Below, in pieces: positions 52,317 to 61,565 of a stretch of 64,000 nucleotides of DNA. Position 1 is the first letter of the stretch; each line of letters starts with the position of its first letter. The translations under genes and the position numbers were made by a program. Below the pieces are notes generated by a model. It had not been told where the DNA came from. It did not search any database and saw only the letters and a program-made list of their open reading frames with translations. The stretch comes from Proteinivorax hydrogeniformans (lineage in GTDB: Bacteria > Bacillota > Proteinivoracia > Proteinivoracales > Proteinivoracaceae): the NCBI RefSeq assembly GCF_040515995.1, contig NZ_CP159485.1, positions 2,356,001-2,420,000 on the forward strand, given 5' to 3'.

Positions 52317-53685
52317 TGTCATTTCCTCCTTTGATTTTTCTCACTCTCGCCTTTACTGCCTCTAGCAGTTCCAGCTGTCCTTTTTCTTTATATTTAAGTG
52401 CTTTCATCACATCTTCATCAGCAGTTCCTCTAGCTACGAGATGATGGACGATGACATTTTCATTTTGTCCTTGCCTATAGAGCCTGGCATTGGCTTGTCC
52501 ATAGAGCTCTAAGCTCCAAGGGAGTCCAAACCATATGATGGTGCTTCCTCCTGCTTGAAGATTTAGTCCATGTCCTGCTGAAGCTGGGTGTGCTAGTAAA
52601 ACTTCTACCTTACCTTTATTCCAATCTTTTATATCCTCTGCTGTTTTAAGGACTCTGGTATCCTTGATGTGCTTTTGAATCCGCTGGAGGTCATGCTTAT
52701 AGGAATAAAACACAAGTACCGGCTTTCCATTAGCAGCTTCTATGGTATCTTCCAGCGCCTTTAGTTTCTCTTTGTGTATCTCCTGTACTCCTCTATCCTC
52801 ATCATAAACAGCACCACCAGCCATTTGGAGAAGTTTCCCCATTAGAACCGCTGCATTACTGGCTACGACATCCGTATCCTCTATAGAAAGTATCAGTTCC
52901 TTTTCCAACTTCTTGTATTTCTTAAGCTCTCCGTCTTGTAAGTTTACGGATATCACATTCATCATTAGCTCCGGCATCTTAAGATAATCATCGGATTTCA
53001 TACTGATACAGATGTCACTTAGCTTTTCATAGATGGCTTCCTCTGCCCCTTCTTTTAGCTTGTAGCTAAAGATCACGTGCTGGTTTCTTTTATCCGGAAG
53101 AAAGTATCGCTCCCTGTAGCCAGTGATGGTTTTTCCAAGCCTCTCGCCACCATCCAATAGGTAAATCTGTGACCATAAATCCATCAATCCATTGGGTGCG
53201 GGTGTTCCAGTAAGACCGACGACTCTTTTAAGAAGTGGCTTTGTTTTCTTTAGAGCCTTAAACCGTTTCGCCCTTGGGCTTTTGAAACTAGAAAGCTCAT
53301 CTAGGACCAACATCTCAAAGGGCCAGTTCTTATTCTCAAAGTAGTCCACCAGCCACTGAGTGTTTTCTCGATTAATGATATATAACTCGGCTGGCTTATG
53401 AAGTGCAGCTATTCGTTCCTTCTCTGTTCCTAGTACTTTGGATAAACGGATATTCTTTAAGTGGTCCCATTTCTCCAGTTCTTCCTGCCAGGTGCTTTCT
53501 GCTACTCTAAGGGGAGCAATCACCAACACCTTGGATATTTCAAAGTAATCGTAGAGAAGGTCATTAATGGCGGTGAGGGTAATCACACTTTTGCCGAGCC
53601 CCATTTCCAGCATCAAGGCTGACTTCTCTTTTCCAATAATCCACTGTCTAGCATACTCTTGATAGTCATAGGGTATATATTTCAC
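52297..53685 (-). CDS. SNF2-type DEAD-box helicase
   Basis: The 462-residue superfamily 2 helicase has Walker A 'LMLEMGLGKSVITLTAINDL', the DEAD-like box 'LVLDELSSFKSPRAKRFKAL' and 'VVGLTGTPAPNGLMDLWSQI'. The second lobe has 'HGLNLQAGGSTIIWFGLPWS' and 'QANARLYRQGQ'. Typical of phage replication modules; it works on DNA, often beside the VRR-NUC nuclease, whose gene overlaps its start by 4 bases. Confidence 0.95.
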   Translation of the reverse strand: MKYIPYDYQEYARQWIIGKEKSALMLEMGLGKSVITLTAINDLLYDYFEISKVLVIAPLRVAESTWQEELEKWDHLKNIRLSKVLGTEKERIAALHKPAELYIINRENTQWLVDYFENKNWPFEMLVLDELSSFKSPRAKRFKALKKTKPLLKRVVGLTGTPAPNGLMDLWSQIYLLDGGERLGKTITGYRERYFLPDKRNQHVIFSYKLKEGAEEAIYEKLSDICISMKSDDYLKMPELMMNVISVNLQDGELKKYKKLEKELILSIEDTDVVASNAAVLMGKLLQMAGGAVYDEDRGVQEIHKEKLKALEDTIEAANGKPVLVFYSYKHDLQRIQKHIKDTRVLKTAEDIKDWNKGKVEVLLAHPASAGHGLNLQAGGSTIIWFGLPWSLELYGQANARLYRQGQNENVIVHHLVARGTADEDVMKALKYKEKGQLELLEAVKARVRKIKGGNDNGCKFI

Positions 53686-53960
53686 GCCATCACCTCCTGT
53701 AAAAACAGCTCAATACTTCTATATGAATCTATGACATACACCTTAAATCCTAATTTCTCTAGTTGCTCTTTACGCTTTAGTTGCAAGGGTCTTAGTTTCT
53801 CTCCCGGTGCCTTTAGTTCTACAAAGAAGAGTCTGCCTCTAGGAAATAGCACCAATCTATCTGGCATTCCTGCCATACCGGGTGAGGTGAACTTAAGACA
53901 AAACCCACCAATACCCTCCACATCTTTTTTAAGTTTTAGTTCCACTTCTCTTTCTTTCAC
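53682..53960 (-). CDS. VRR-NUC domain nuclease
   Basis: 92 residues with the PD-(D/E)xK-type site: E near the start (REVELKLKKDVEG), 'SPGMAGMPDRLVLF' and 'RLFFVELKAPGEKLRPLQLK'. Stand-alone VRR-NUC proteins of phages act as structure-specific nucleases with the adjacent SNF2 helicase. Confidence 0.93.
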   Translation of the reverse strand: MKEREVELKLKKDVEGIGGFCLKFTSPGMAGMPDRLVLFPRGRLFFVELKAPGEKLRPLQLKRKEQLEKLGFKVYVIDSYRSIELFLQEVMA

Positions 53961-54022
53961 TTTCAGTCACCCTTTCTTCAAACCTTGATTTACAAGGCTT
54001 TAAGGCATCAATCTTATATGAG

Positions 54023-54124
54023 GGTGTTGGTCGGTGGACCCTATATATATAACTTTTATATATATATTTATTATTTTTTTCTACTATAGAAAAGTTCTAT
54101 ATATGCCCATCACCGACCATCACC
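54023..54124. other. Candidate phage replication origin
   Basis: GGTGTTGGTCGGTGG (54023-54037) faces its inverted near-copy CCATCACCGACCATCACC (54107-54124). The ~65 bases between are almost all A/T. It lies directly downstream of a primase-helicase gene, in the only sizeable gap of the replication module. P4-type primases bind GGTG-rich repeats at their origin, which makes this the best origin candidate here. Confidence 0.45.
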
Positions 54125-54139
54125 TTTAAGATAAATACA

Positions 54140-56380
54140 CTATTTTAGAAATTCTGATTTAAGCTTAAACCCTCTGACAATAACGCCTTTCTTTGTCCTT
54201 TTCCTTTCAAAACCTAGTGAGTCTAATGCCGTATAAAAATCTGCAGTGCTCCTGGTAAACTCACCGGTTCTTATGCAAAAAGCTCGATACTCATCATAAA
54301 CCTCTCCCGATTTTGCTGTGTAGCTTTCATCGACCTCACAGCACTCTACTAGGAAATGGGCCAGCCAATCGTTATTTTCCTTATAGCTTTTGATGGCCTC
54401 TTTTACTTTCTTAGGAAGATCTATTTTGAAATCATCTTTAATGACTTTTTCTGCTCCTTCGATAATCCACCTAAGGATAGCTCCACCAGCTTCTTTATAG
54501 AGATAATCTCCGTAGTTCTTAATGTCACTGCTGCCTTCAATCTTGGCTTCAAAGGGAATAACAATAAGCCTTCTCCATGTCCCCTCATCAATGGCCCCCA
54601 CCTTTGGTAAGTGGTTGGTGTATAGCACTAGGGTATGAGTTGGTACATACCCAAAGGGGTCCTTGTATTTCTTCTCTGCATAAATTTCATCTGTAGAGCA
54701 GAGTAGTTTGATATTAGAAGTGCTAAGCCTCATTCCTTCTTCAAGCTCTGCTGCAATTAACAGTCTTTTACCTTTAGCCTCTGCAAGCTCCGGTTTTACA
54801 TTTCTTCTATTCCCAACGGTTAGAACATCTGCCGAGATGTTGCCGCTGTAACTTCCTAGCACTCTGGCGATGACATTCCAGAAGGTGGACTTACCATTTC
54901 TACCTTCACCGTAAGCTATAATCAGTGCTTCAATATACACCTTACCGATGGCTGCAAGTCCTGCCACCCTTTGAACATACTCGATTAATTCTTTGTCCTT
55001 TAAGAATGTGATGTTCAGCATATCCTGCCAAACAGACCTCCCGTTATCGCTTGGATCTACTGCGGTCTGCTTTGTTATAAAGTGTGAAGGACTAGGCTCC
55101 ATACTGATGCCTTTCTTTAAGTCATAGGTGGCACTTGGGGTATTGAGTAAAAACTCATCTGTGTCAAGGTCTTTTATATCTATAGACAGCATAGGCTGTG
55201 CTTCTTTTAGGGTTGCTGCTATCTTTCTCGTATCTCTTCTTGAGATGGCATACTTTCTATAGGCCAGGGCATTTTCATATTTTTGGAATGACCTCTCCTG
55301 CTCATTTGTAAATTTGTCCAGTGCTTTTTTGGCCCCTACTTCTTCCAGAACACCATCCGCACCATTTTTCACCATCTCGGCCATGATTTTTTGGGTCTCA
55401 ATCTCTGCTTCTTCAAGTTGCCGCGTGGTTAACTCTTGGGATACAGCTTGTGCTTTTGGCTTTGACTCTTCCCAGTAGCTACCGTTATAGGCGATATAGT
55501 CCGTTGATGGTGAAAAACGAAGGACACCTTTATACTCATTAGCCAAAACCACTGCTTGACCTACATCAGAGAAATCCTCCGGTTTTAGTTTAAGTTCCTG
55601 ATTGTAGGCCTCTGGTGGAATATAGCCTTCCTGCTTCACTACCTTTTTGCCAAAGCTTGACGCACTTTTCCAGATCAGTTTTAACTCACTTTCAGGAAGA
55701 GGCGGACTACATTTGTCTGCTTCTTTTAGGAAAATCTCGTAGGCTTTCTCTGTATCACCAAAGCGCTTGATGGCCCTTGCTGCATATCTAGACATATGGT
55801 TATTCCGACTACCTTCCGGTACTACGTCCTTACGTTCTTCCCAGTTTTCAAACTCCGCTTCTTCCAAAAATTCAATAATGTCCTTATCTCCATCATAGAA
55901 CTCTACCTCTGGCTCCTCTGTACCAAAGAGAAACCTACCACTATCTAAAGCATTGTGGTCAAAGTACGGGAATACTGCTGCTATTCTCTTTTTCAACTCA
56001 CCGTATTTTGTAGCATCTTTAATCTCCGGTATCACAAAGTACACATGGAACCGGGGTCTAGCTGCCTTACTACCTTTAACCTTCATGTGATTTCTGCTAT
56101 AAGCTGCTACAAATGGCACTCCAGCAAAAGAAATGGCCACGTCTAAAGGCTCCACCCAGTCCTTTGGATCATCTGAATGATCATTATCACAATCAAGGGG
56201 AATGTTATCCGCCTTGATGAAGTTGGCGTTTTTTCTATAGTTATCTTTGTACTCAGCTGTCACATGGTCGAACTTTATTGCTTCTAGCATAGTAGCTTCA
56301 TCTGTTACAACTACCTTCTTTGGATAGAGACAGTTTGATAAATTGCCCGTTGCATTTGATGCATATAAGGTAAACACCAT
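54140..56380 (-). CDS. Phage primase-helicase (prim-pol plus D5/P4-type helicase)
   Basis: In this 746-residue protein the N-terminal ~200 residues look like an archaeo-eukaryotic primase: 'IPLDCDNDHSDDPKDW' (acidic pair) and 'RPRFHVYFVIPEIKDATKYG'. A D5-N-type linker precedes the SF3 helicase with Walker A 'AYGEGRNGKSTFWNVIARVL', 'AEAKGKRLLIAAELEEGMRL' and 'VLYTNHLPKVGAIDEGTWRR'. A C-terminal winged-helix part follows. It starts and unwinds replication forks of the phage genome. Confidence 0.92.
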   Translation of the reverse strand: MVFTLYASNATGNLSNCLYPKKVVVTDEATMLEAIKFDHVTAEYKDNYRKNANFIKADNIPLDCDNDHSDDPKDWVEPLDVAISFAGVPFVAAYSRNHMKVKGSKAARPRFHVYFVIPEIKDATKYGELKKRIAAVFPYFDHNALDSGRFLFGTEEPEVEFYDGDKDIIEFLEEAEFENWEERKDVVPEGSRNNHMSRYAARAIKRFGDTEKAYEIFLKEADKCSPPLPESELKLIWKSASSFGKKVVKQEGYIPPEAYNQELKLKPEDFSDVGQAVVLANEYKGVLRFSPSTDYIAYNGSYWEESKPKAQAVSQELTTRQLEEAEIETQKIMAEMVKNGADGVLEEVGAKKALDKFTNEQERSFQKYENALAYRKYAISRRDTRKIAATLKEAQPMLSIDIKDLDTDEFLLNTPSATYDLKKGISMEPSPSHFITKQTAVDPSDNGRSVWQDMLNITFLKDKELIEYVQRVAGLAAIGKVYIEALIIAYGEGRNGKSTFWNVIARVLGSYSGNISADVLTVGNRRNVKPELAEAKGKRLLIAAELEEGMRLSTSNIKLLCSTDEIYAEKKYKDPFGYVPTHTLVLYTNHLPKVGAIDEGTWRRLIVIPFEAKIEGSSDIKNYGDYLYKEAGGAILRWIIEGAEKVIKDDFKIDLPKKVKEAIKSYKENNDWLAHFLVECCEVDESYTAKSGEVYDEYRAFCIRTGEFTRSTADFYTALDSLGFERKRTKKGVIVRGFKLKSEFLK

Positions 56381-56538
56381 TACTTCCTTGCCTCCTCTAG
56401 TTTCCTCTGAAGGCCTTTCTTGGCTCCTTCAAGATTTCCTGAAAGAGCCTGGCCTTTTAATGTTTTCAACGTTTGCCTAGGGAGCAATTCTCGATAACCT
56501 CCTAGACTCTTAATAAAAAATTTTACAGCACCGTCCAT
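56380..56538 (-). CDS. Small conserved phage protein
   Basis: The frame reads MDGAVKFFIKSLGGYRELLP, RQTLKTLKGQALSGNLEGAK and KGLQRKLEEARK with a stop, 52 residues. The ATG is 2 bases after the antirepressor stop and its TAA overlaps the next ATG (TAATG). Such tight packing and the 'QTLKTLKGQ.L.G..EGA.KGL' pattern, common in phage replication modules, show it is real. Confidence 0.75.
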   Translation of the reverse strand: MDGAVKFFIKSLGGYRELLPRQTLKTLKGQALSGNLEGAKKGLQRKLEEARK

Positions 56539-56540
56539 CT

Positions 56541-57329
56541 TTACGCCGACCTCTCCCTTTCCACCAGTGGCAGCAGATTTCGCTCATTTTTGAGTAAATC
56601 GTAGAGAAACAGTCTCCCTTTCTGTGTCCAGTAGGTGTGCATCTTATTTCTATTCGCATCGATGGCGTGGGTCTTAGACTGGGTATATCCCATATCTGCA
56701 TAGTGCTGATACAGTAGCCATGTGCCATGCATCTTGTACTGGACCCCCAGCTCATGTAGTAACTTGTTTAAAGCTCTCCCACTCATGCCGTAATCTTTAG
56801 CAATCACCGTAATGGGAACTACCGACTTGTTTTGAAGAATAAGATCATAGTAGCTGGCCTTTGGCTTCAGCTCTCCAATCATCTGCCTATTCTTTGCATT
56901 TTCAAGTTCCAGTTCTTTTGCTTTTGCCTTGGCTTCCTTGTACTCAGTGAATATCTTGATGCCAAGGTCAGGATTTTTAAGAATATCATCCAACAGCTTG
57001 TCCGCCATGTACACCCCGTGCTTTCTGATATCAGGTAGTACTTCATCAAAGATCCAACGTTCAAATCGCTCTGCTTCAGGAAGTTTAGATTTTACAATTA
57101 AGCGGTATAGATCGCCTTCAGGTATGAACTTGATTTCCTGCTCGCCGCCACTTGTAGGGACTCGGTGTTTTACCGACCCCTTTGTATGTCTGTTTACAGC
57201 ATCATAAGGATCCACATAACCTAAAATTTTGGCGCACTCTGTTGCAGGGAAGTACTCCTTCCCATTTATGACTAATACCCCTATTTTCCCGAACTCTGTA
57301 TTGTTAAAAGTTTTCATTTCCTTCATCAC
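56541..57329 (-). CDS. Phage antirepressor (BRO-N plus KilAC)
   Basis: The 262-residue protein has a BRO-N domain (~10-110: 'KEYFPATECAKILGYVDPYD', 'RFERWIFDEVLPDIRKHGVY'), a coiled-coil linker, and a KilAC DNA-binding domain ('VVPITVIAKDYGMSGRALNK', 'YQHYADMGYTQSKTHAIDAN'). It usually opposes the phage repressor. It stands inside the replication operon here, not next to a repressor. Confidence 0.93.
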   Translation of the reverse strand: MMKEMKTFNNTEFGKIGVLVINGKEYFPATECAKILGYVDPYDAVNRHTKGSVKHRVPTSGGEQEIKFIPEGDLYRLIVKSKLPEAERFERWIFDEVLPDIRKHGVYMADKLLDDILKNPDLGIKIFTEYKEAKAKAKELELENAKNRQMIGELKPKASYYDLILQNKSVVPITVIAKDYGMSGRALNKLLHELGVQYKMHGTWLLYQHYADMGYTQSKTHAIDANRNKMHTYWTQKGRLFLYDLLKNERNLLPLVERERSA

Positions 57330-57340
57330 AATTCTCCTCT

Positions 57341-59302
57341 CTAATCTTTCATATAGTATTCTGTTTCAAATCCATCTGCGTTCATCGGTAGCCCTTTTGC
57401 CCAAGGAATCGGCTCTGACATGATGCGGTTTATCTCATTAAGCGAGCTTTCACCCTTTGGGACATCTAGAACCACTTCATCATGGATATGGGCCACGATC
57501 TTAAAGCCTTTCTCATCCAGCCTTAGTAGGGCTTCTGCCAAACAGTCTCTTGCTGTCGCCTGAACAATATTTTCAACGAGACGACCTCCGTATGTGCTTA
57601 TGCGACCCCAAGCTCTAGTGGTCTGCTCCATGCCTTCATAGGTGAGCTTCTCCCTGTTAAACCGCTCATCCATCTCAATTCTTGGTTTTACATACACAAG
57701 GTTTCTGCCTGAGGGTAGCTGGATAAAGAGCATTCCGCTTTTGTAGTAAAACTTCAGTCCGTGCCGCATAGTTACGAGTGTTCTTCCCTTGACGGCTTTT
57801 ATAGCTGCATCTTCTATCGCATACCAAAACTTCACAATGTTAGGATTGGCTTGTCTCCATGCGTCCACAATCCTTTTAAGCTCACTTTCACTAAGGCCCA
57901 TTCTGTCAGCTCCCATAGCTTTCAGAGCTCCAACACTGCCCTGGTAGCCACAGGCCAAGGTTGCTATTTTACCTTTAGCCCTCAGCTCGTACTCAGGATT
58001 GCCCCTCACAATTTTCTCAAGGGGTACACCAAACATGCGGCTTGCTGCCATTTCATAAATCTTCCCGTGTCCTTTAAATGTTTCCATTACCCATGTCTCA
58101 TTTGCTAGCCATGCAATTACCCTAGCTTCAATAGCACTAAAGTCTGATACGATAAGGCGGTGACCTTTTGATGGAATAAAGGCGGTTCTAATGAGCTGGG
58201 ATAGAGTATCCGGCACCGAGTCAAAGAGCATCTCTAAGGTTTCATAGTCTCCAGCTTTTAGAAGTTCTCTGGCAATGTTTAGGTCGGCCATGGTGTTTCT
58301 GGGCAGGTTCTGTATTTGTATTAATCTTCCAGAAAATCTCCCTGTGCGATTAGCACCATAGTACTGAATCAACCCTCCAGCTCTCTCGTCTTTCCTCATG
58401 GCTCTTGTCATGGCTTCATACTTTTTCACCGAGGTCTTAGACATCTCTTGCCTTAGTTCCAACAGTTGTCTCACTTCCTCAACTCCCGTTTCATCCAGCA
58501 GTGCTGCTACTGCGTCTTTTGCTAAACTATCTACTTTTAATCCATGTATATCTTCCAACCAAGCTTTTAGCTGGGCAGGGCTATTAGGATTATCTACCCC
58601 CGTTAAATCCTTGGCTTCCTTAGTCAATTTATTTTGATACTGTTCATCACACTTGATGGCGTGTTCTACCAACACCTTGTCGAGCCTTATTCCTCCATCA
58701 TTTATCTTTTGGTCCAACTCCCATAGCTTCTGCTCCTTATCTATCATGGGGAAGGGAGCAAGCTTTCGCCTAATCTCCCGTTCCACCTCTACATCCTTTT
58801 TGCAGTAGGACTTAAACAACTCCCACTTCTCCCTGTCATGCACTGGCAGGTTTCTCGTTCTCCCGCCATTAGCTTTAGTGGCTCTGCAAGGTACGGAGAA
58901 ATATCTAATTAAGGCTTTCCCTTCTTTCATCTTTTGTTCTTTTAGCCCTACCACTTTAGCCACTGCATCAAGATGTCCCGGCAGGCCCATAGTGAGTGCA
59001 TGGGCCTGAGAGCATCTCCACTGCTCTGGTGGCATGTCCATTCCTAGATATGCTTTTAAGCAAGTTCTTTCAAACTGAGCATTATATGCTGTCTTAATTA
59101 CTGTAGCGTCCGTTAATGCCGCTATAACCTCTTCCGGGATTGCTTCACCGCTCACTAAATCCACTACTTGTACTTCTTGATCATCAAAAGCATAAGCAAA
59201 AAGTAGAATTTCAAAGTCCTCTGACTGAGAATATGGGTAGACTCCACTTTTTATGAGGTCAACACTGCTATAGGTTTCTAAGTCAATACTAAGCACTTTC
59301 AT
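57341..59302 (-). CDS. Phage family A DNA polymerase
   Basis: ATG at 59302 (MKVLSIDLETYSSVDLIKSG) follows GGTGATAGGG; ~653 residues. The N-terminal DnaQ-like exonuclease has 'SIDLETYS'. Polymerase motif A is 'LIVSDFSAIEARVIAWLANE' and motif C 'IVAHIHDEVVLDVP', with 'KGKIATLACGYQGSVGALKA' in the fingers. There is no 5' nuclease domain. It copies the phage genome with the primase-helicase. Confidence 0.95.
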   Translation of the reverse strand: MKVLSIDLETYSSVDLIKSGVYPYSQSEDFEILLFAYAFDDQEVQVVDLVSGEAIPEEVIAALTDATVIKTAYNAQFERTCLKAYLGMDMPPEQWRCSQAHALTMGLPGHLDAVAKVVGLKEQKMKEGKALIRYFSVPCRATKANGGRTRNLPVHDREKWELFKSYCKKDVEVEREIRRKLAPFPMIDKEQKLWELDQKINDGGIRLDKVLVEHAIKCDEQYQNKLTKEAKDLTGVDNPNSPAQLKAWLEDIHGLKVDSLAKDAVAALLDETGVEEVRQLLELRQEMSKTSVKKYEAMTRAMRKDERAGGLIQYYGANRTGRFSGRLIQIQNLPRNTMADLNIARELLKAGDYETLEMLFDSVPDTLSQLIRTAFIPSKGHRLIVSDFSAIEARVIAWLANETWVMETFKGHGKIYEMAASRMFGVPLEKIVRGNPEYELRAKGKIATLACGYQGSVGALKAMGADRMGLSESELKRIVDAWRQANPNIVKFWYAIEDAAIKAVKGRTLVTMRHGLKFYYKSGMLFIQLPSGRNLVYVKPRIEMDERFNREKLTYEGMEQTTRAWGRISTYGGRLVENIVQATARDCLAEALLRLDEKGFKIVAHIHDEVVLDVPKGESSLNEINRIMSEPIPWAKGLPMNADGFETEYYMKD

Positions 59303-59313
59303 CCCTATCACCA

Positions 59314-59841
59314 CTAGGATAAAAAGTCATCTTCAACAGCGGTAAAATCATCTTCTGCTTTTGGCTTGCCGCCTAGTGGTTCTCCGTCCTCTAGTTTTTG
59401 GATATTTTGAAGCCCACAAGCAATCCCCTTATTCCCATTAGCATTGTAGGCGTAAAACACGACACTCACTCTACAATAGCAACCGGAGTAAAACTCTGTA
59501 GCATCAAGTATTGGCTGTAAATCCTTATCAACTACCCCCGGCTTTACTTTGCTATTGGCATTGATAAAATAGCTGTCGGCATAAGCTTCATCCTCTGGCC
59601 GATCTACATCACCATCACGAATGGGCGTTTTAAGATTTGCCGGTATTTTTCCGCCTAACTTGGATACTCCTTCTTTCTTGGCTGTTTCAATAGCTTTATT
59701 GATTTTATCTAGGGTCGTCTTATCACTTTTAGGAAAGATAAAACTAAGGCTATACTTAGGTTCACTTCCATTAACTGATTTAGGGTTAACTACACTCACA
59801 TAACTTGCAAGACCTTTTCCTGTAATTACTTTGGTTGACAT
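59314..59841 (-). CDS. DUF2815 phage protein, probably ssDNA-binding
   Basis: The 175-residue protein ('KYSLSFIFPKSDKTTLDKIN', 'NANSKVKPGVVDKDLQPILD', 'YSGCYCRVSVVFYAYNANGN') fits DUF2815, proposed to be OB-fold-like single-strand binding proteins. The acidic tail (AEDDFTAVEDDFLS) resembles SSB-type partner-recruiting tails. It lies between polymerase and DUF2800 as usual. Confidence 0.88.
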   Translation of the reverse strand: MSTKVITGKGLASYVSVVNPKSVNGSEPKYSLSFIFPKSDKTTLDKINKAIETAKKEGVSKLGGKIPANLKTPIRDGDVDRPEDEAYADSYFINANSKVKPGVVDKDLQPILDATEFYSGCYCRVSVVFYAYNANGNKGIACGLQNIQKLEDGEPLGGKPKAEDDFTAVEDDFLS

Positions 59842-59848
59842 ATTATCA

Positions 59849-61015
59849 CTACTCCTTTATAAATTGTTTTTCAAAATCAATTTCTGCACTGCTTTTTACA
59901 GCAGGCCGTTTATCATCTTCCGGTACTAATCTCAATTTCCCAGGTGGCTTTTTAATAAGGTCACCGATAATTTGGCTGAACTCTTTTTTTCCCAACTCTT
60001 TTTCAAGCTTTGTAAGACTCAATAATGATTTACAATAGATCCGTTCTTCTGGATACCCAGCATTTAATAGCTTTTCTGCCACTTCTTTTTCAGAGATGTA
60101 CTTTCTTGTGGCTCTGCCCTCTACCAGCTTCATGCCAGGCCATGTCTTACCACATCTTGCCTTTTCAAAAGCGTAACTTTCTACATCAGTGGCCCATTTC
60201 TTAAATTCCTGTACCTGCAGTAACACTTCTGTAATTTCCTCATCTGTTAGAAGTGCCGGTTCTTTAAAGTCCATGCAAGCCAACCTCATATTTTCATCAT
60301 GGCGAGCTCGACAGGTGGCTTTTACCTTACAAAAGCGGCAGTGCTCTCCGGGCTTAAAATCTCCCTCTCCCTTAAAGGCAGCTTCTGCTCTTGGCCTTAC
60401 AACTTCTTCTGACCACTTTATAAGGTCTTTTACTTCCATCTCATCGGTGGAAATGTTATCGAGCCTCGGCTGAATGATGGTCATCCGAACCACCTTAATG
60501 TCGTAGAGAACACCAAAAGTGTTAATCGCTCCTAAAGCATAGAGCCGAGCTTGGGGATTCCCAACTGCAGACACTGCCACGCCTTTGCCTCCCTTTAGGT
60601 CAATAACTTCCAACACATCGTCTGTTACAATTACCACATCGCCAGTGCCAAAGCCATCCCTAACCCACGGGCTGTAGTCCAGTCTTTCTTCAATTAGAAT
60701 AAGTGGGTCTTTGCATCTGGATCTGGCTTCGTTAATTCTCTCAAGCACAGCTGCTACATACTCATCCACCGCTGTCTTTATTTCCTCTGAGTAGAACTGA
60801 CTCTTGTGCATCTGCTTAAGGTTTTTGTTAAAAGCGGCTTTCTGGATGTGACCTAGGTGATGATGCAGATACAGCTCTGATAGCTCATGCATGAAAGTTC
60901 CCTCCATGGCATAGGGGCTGGTGGTATCCTCTATCTCTTCTTCCAGCCTGACACTCGGGCTGCAGTGGAGCCATCTGTGAGCCCCTGAAGCGGAAAGCAA
61001 AGCATGAGCCGCCAT
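59849..61015 (-). CDS. DUF2800 nuclease (RecB/Cas4-like PD-(D/E)xK)
   Basis: The 388-residue protein contains 'SASGAHRWLHCSPSVRLEEE', 'AMEGTFMHELSELYLHHHLG', the nuclease-like 'DVLEVIDLKGGKG' and a possible Fe-S cluster set CRFCKVKATC. DUF2800 proteins are thought to process DNA ends for phage recombination. The start overlaps the upstream stop. Confidence 0.9.
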   Translation of the reverse strand: MAAHALLSASGAHRWLHCSPSVRLEEEIEDTTSPYAMEGTFMHELSELYLHHHLGHIQKAAFNKNLKQMHKSQFYSEEIKTAVDEYVAAVLERINEARSRCKDPLILIEERLDYSPWVRDGFGTGDVVIVTDDVLEVIDLKGGKGVAVSAVGNPQARLYALGAINTFGVLYDIKVVRMTIIQPRLDNISTDEMEVKDLIKWSEEVVRPRAEAAFKGEGDFKPGEHCRFCKVKATCRARHDENMRLACMDFKEPALLTDEEITEVLLQVQEFKKWATDVESYAFEKARCGKTWPGMKLVEGRATRKYISEKEVAEKLLNAGYPEERIYCKSLLSLTKLEKELGKKEFSQIIGDLIKKPPGKLRLVPEDDKRPAVKSSAEIDFEKQFIKE

Positions 61016-61287
61016 TAAATCTCACCGGCTTTCTCTAGGATCTCTGCATACTTGTCTTCCGGAATATCACTGAGCTTCTTAGCACCAAAGCCAGTTATGA
61101 GCTCTTTGACTTCTTTTTGCTTTCCACTTTGCGATAGTGCGGCGAGTGCACCCCTGACTTCCTTAAAGCTAGGCTTCTTATTTTTTGTTACCACTTCTGC
61201 ACCATCTACCTGTTGCTCTTTTGCTAATGCTTCAATGCTGTCTGCCAATTTCCTAAGATCCCTTGCAACTTGAAGGGTAGCTTTCAT
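61015..61287 (-). CDS. Small conserved phage protein (often mislabelled 'rrp5')
   Basis: ATG at 61287 (MKATLQVARDLRKLADSIEA) follows AAGGAGGTG; 90 residues. A helical N-terminus is followed by 'KEVKELITGFGAKKLSDIPE', which looks like a small SAP-type DNA-binding turn. It is co-encoded with DUF2800/DUF2815 in many Clostridia phages. Confidence 0.75.
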   Translation of the reverse strand: MKATLQVARDLRKLADSIEALAKEQQVDGAEVVTKNKKPSFKEVRGALAALSQSGKQKEVKELITGFGAKKLSDIPEDKYAEILEKAGEI

Positions 61288-61489
61288 GGCCCACACCTCC
61301 TTCCTTTAGTTCTTTGATCTCCACTGTCTCGACTGAATCACCGGGTGTAATCACAAGTAGACCCACATTTTTCCCTAGTAACCAATCAAGCATTTTACTT
61401 CGGACGGTTTTCTTGCTGCTTTCAATAACAGGGTTTTTGTCGCTACCGGACTTTGTCACATTGATCGTGACTTTGTGTTTAAGGCTCAT
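61253..61489 (-). CDS. Small phage protein of unknown function
   Basis: The 78-residue protein starts MSLKHKVTINVTKSGSDKNP and has 'KMLDWLLGKNVGLLVITPGD' and 'SVETVEIKELKEGGVGHESY'. It overlaps the next gene by 35 bases. It is first of the DUF2800-polymerase operon. No family recognised. Confidence 0.7.
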   Translation of the reverse strand: MSLKHKVTINVTKSGSDKNPVIESSKKTVRSKMLDWLLGKNVGLLVITPGDSVETVEIKELKEGGVGHESYPSSCKGS

Positions 61490-61565
61490 TTTCGGACTCC
61501 TTTCCAGGGGCGATTAATTTACCCCTCATCAATAAGCGAAAATAATAGACTATTCGAACCCCTTT

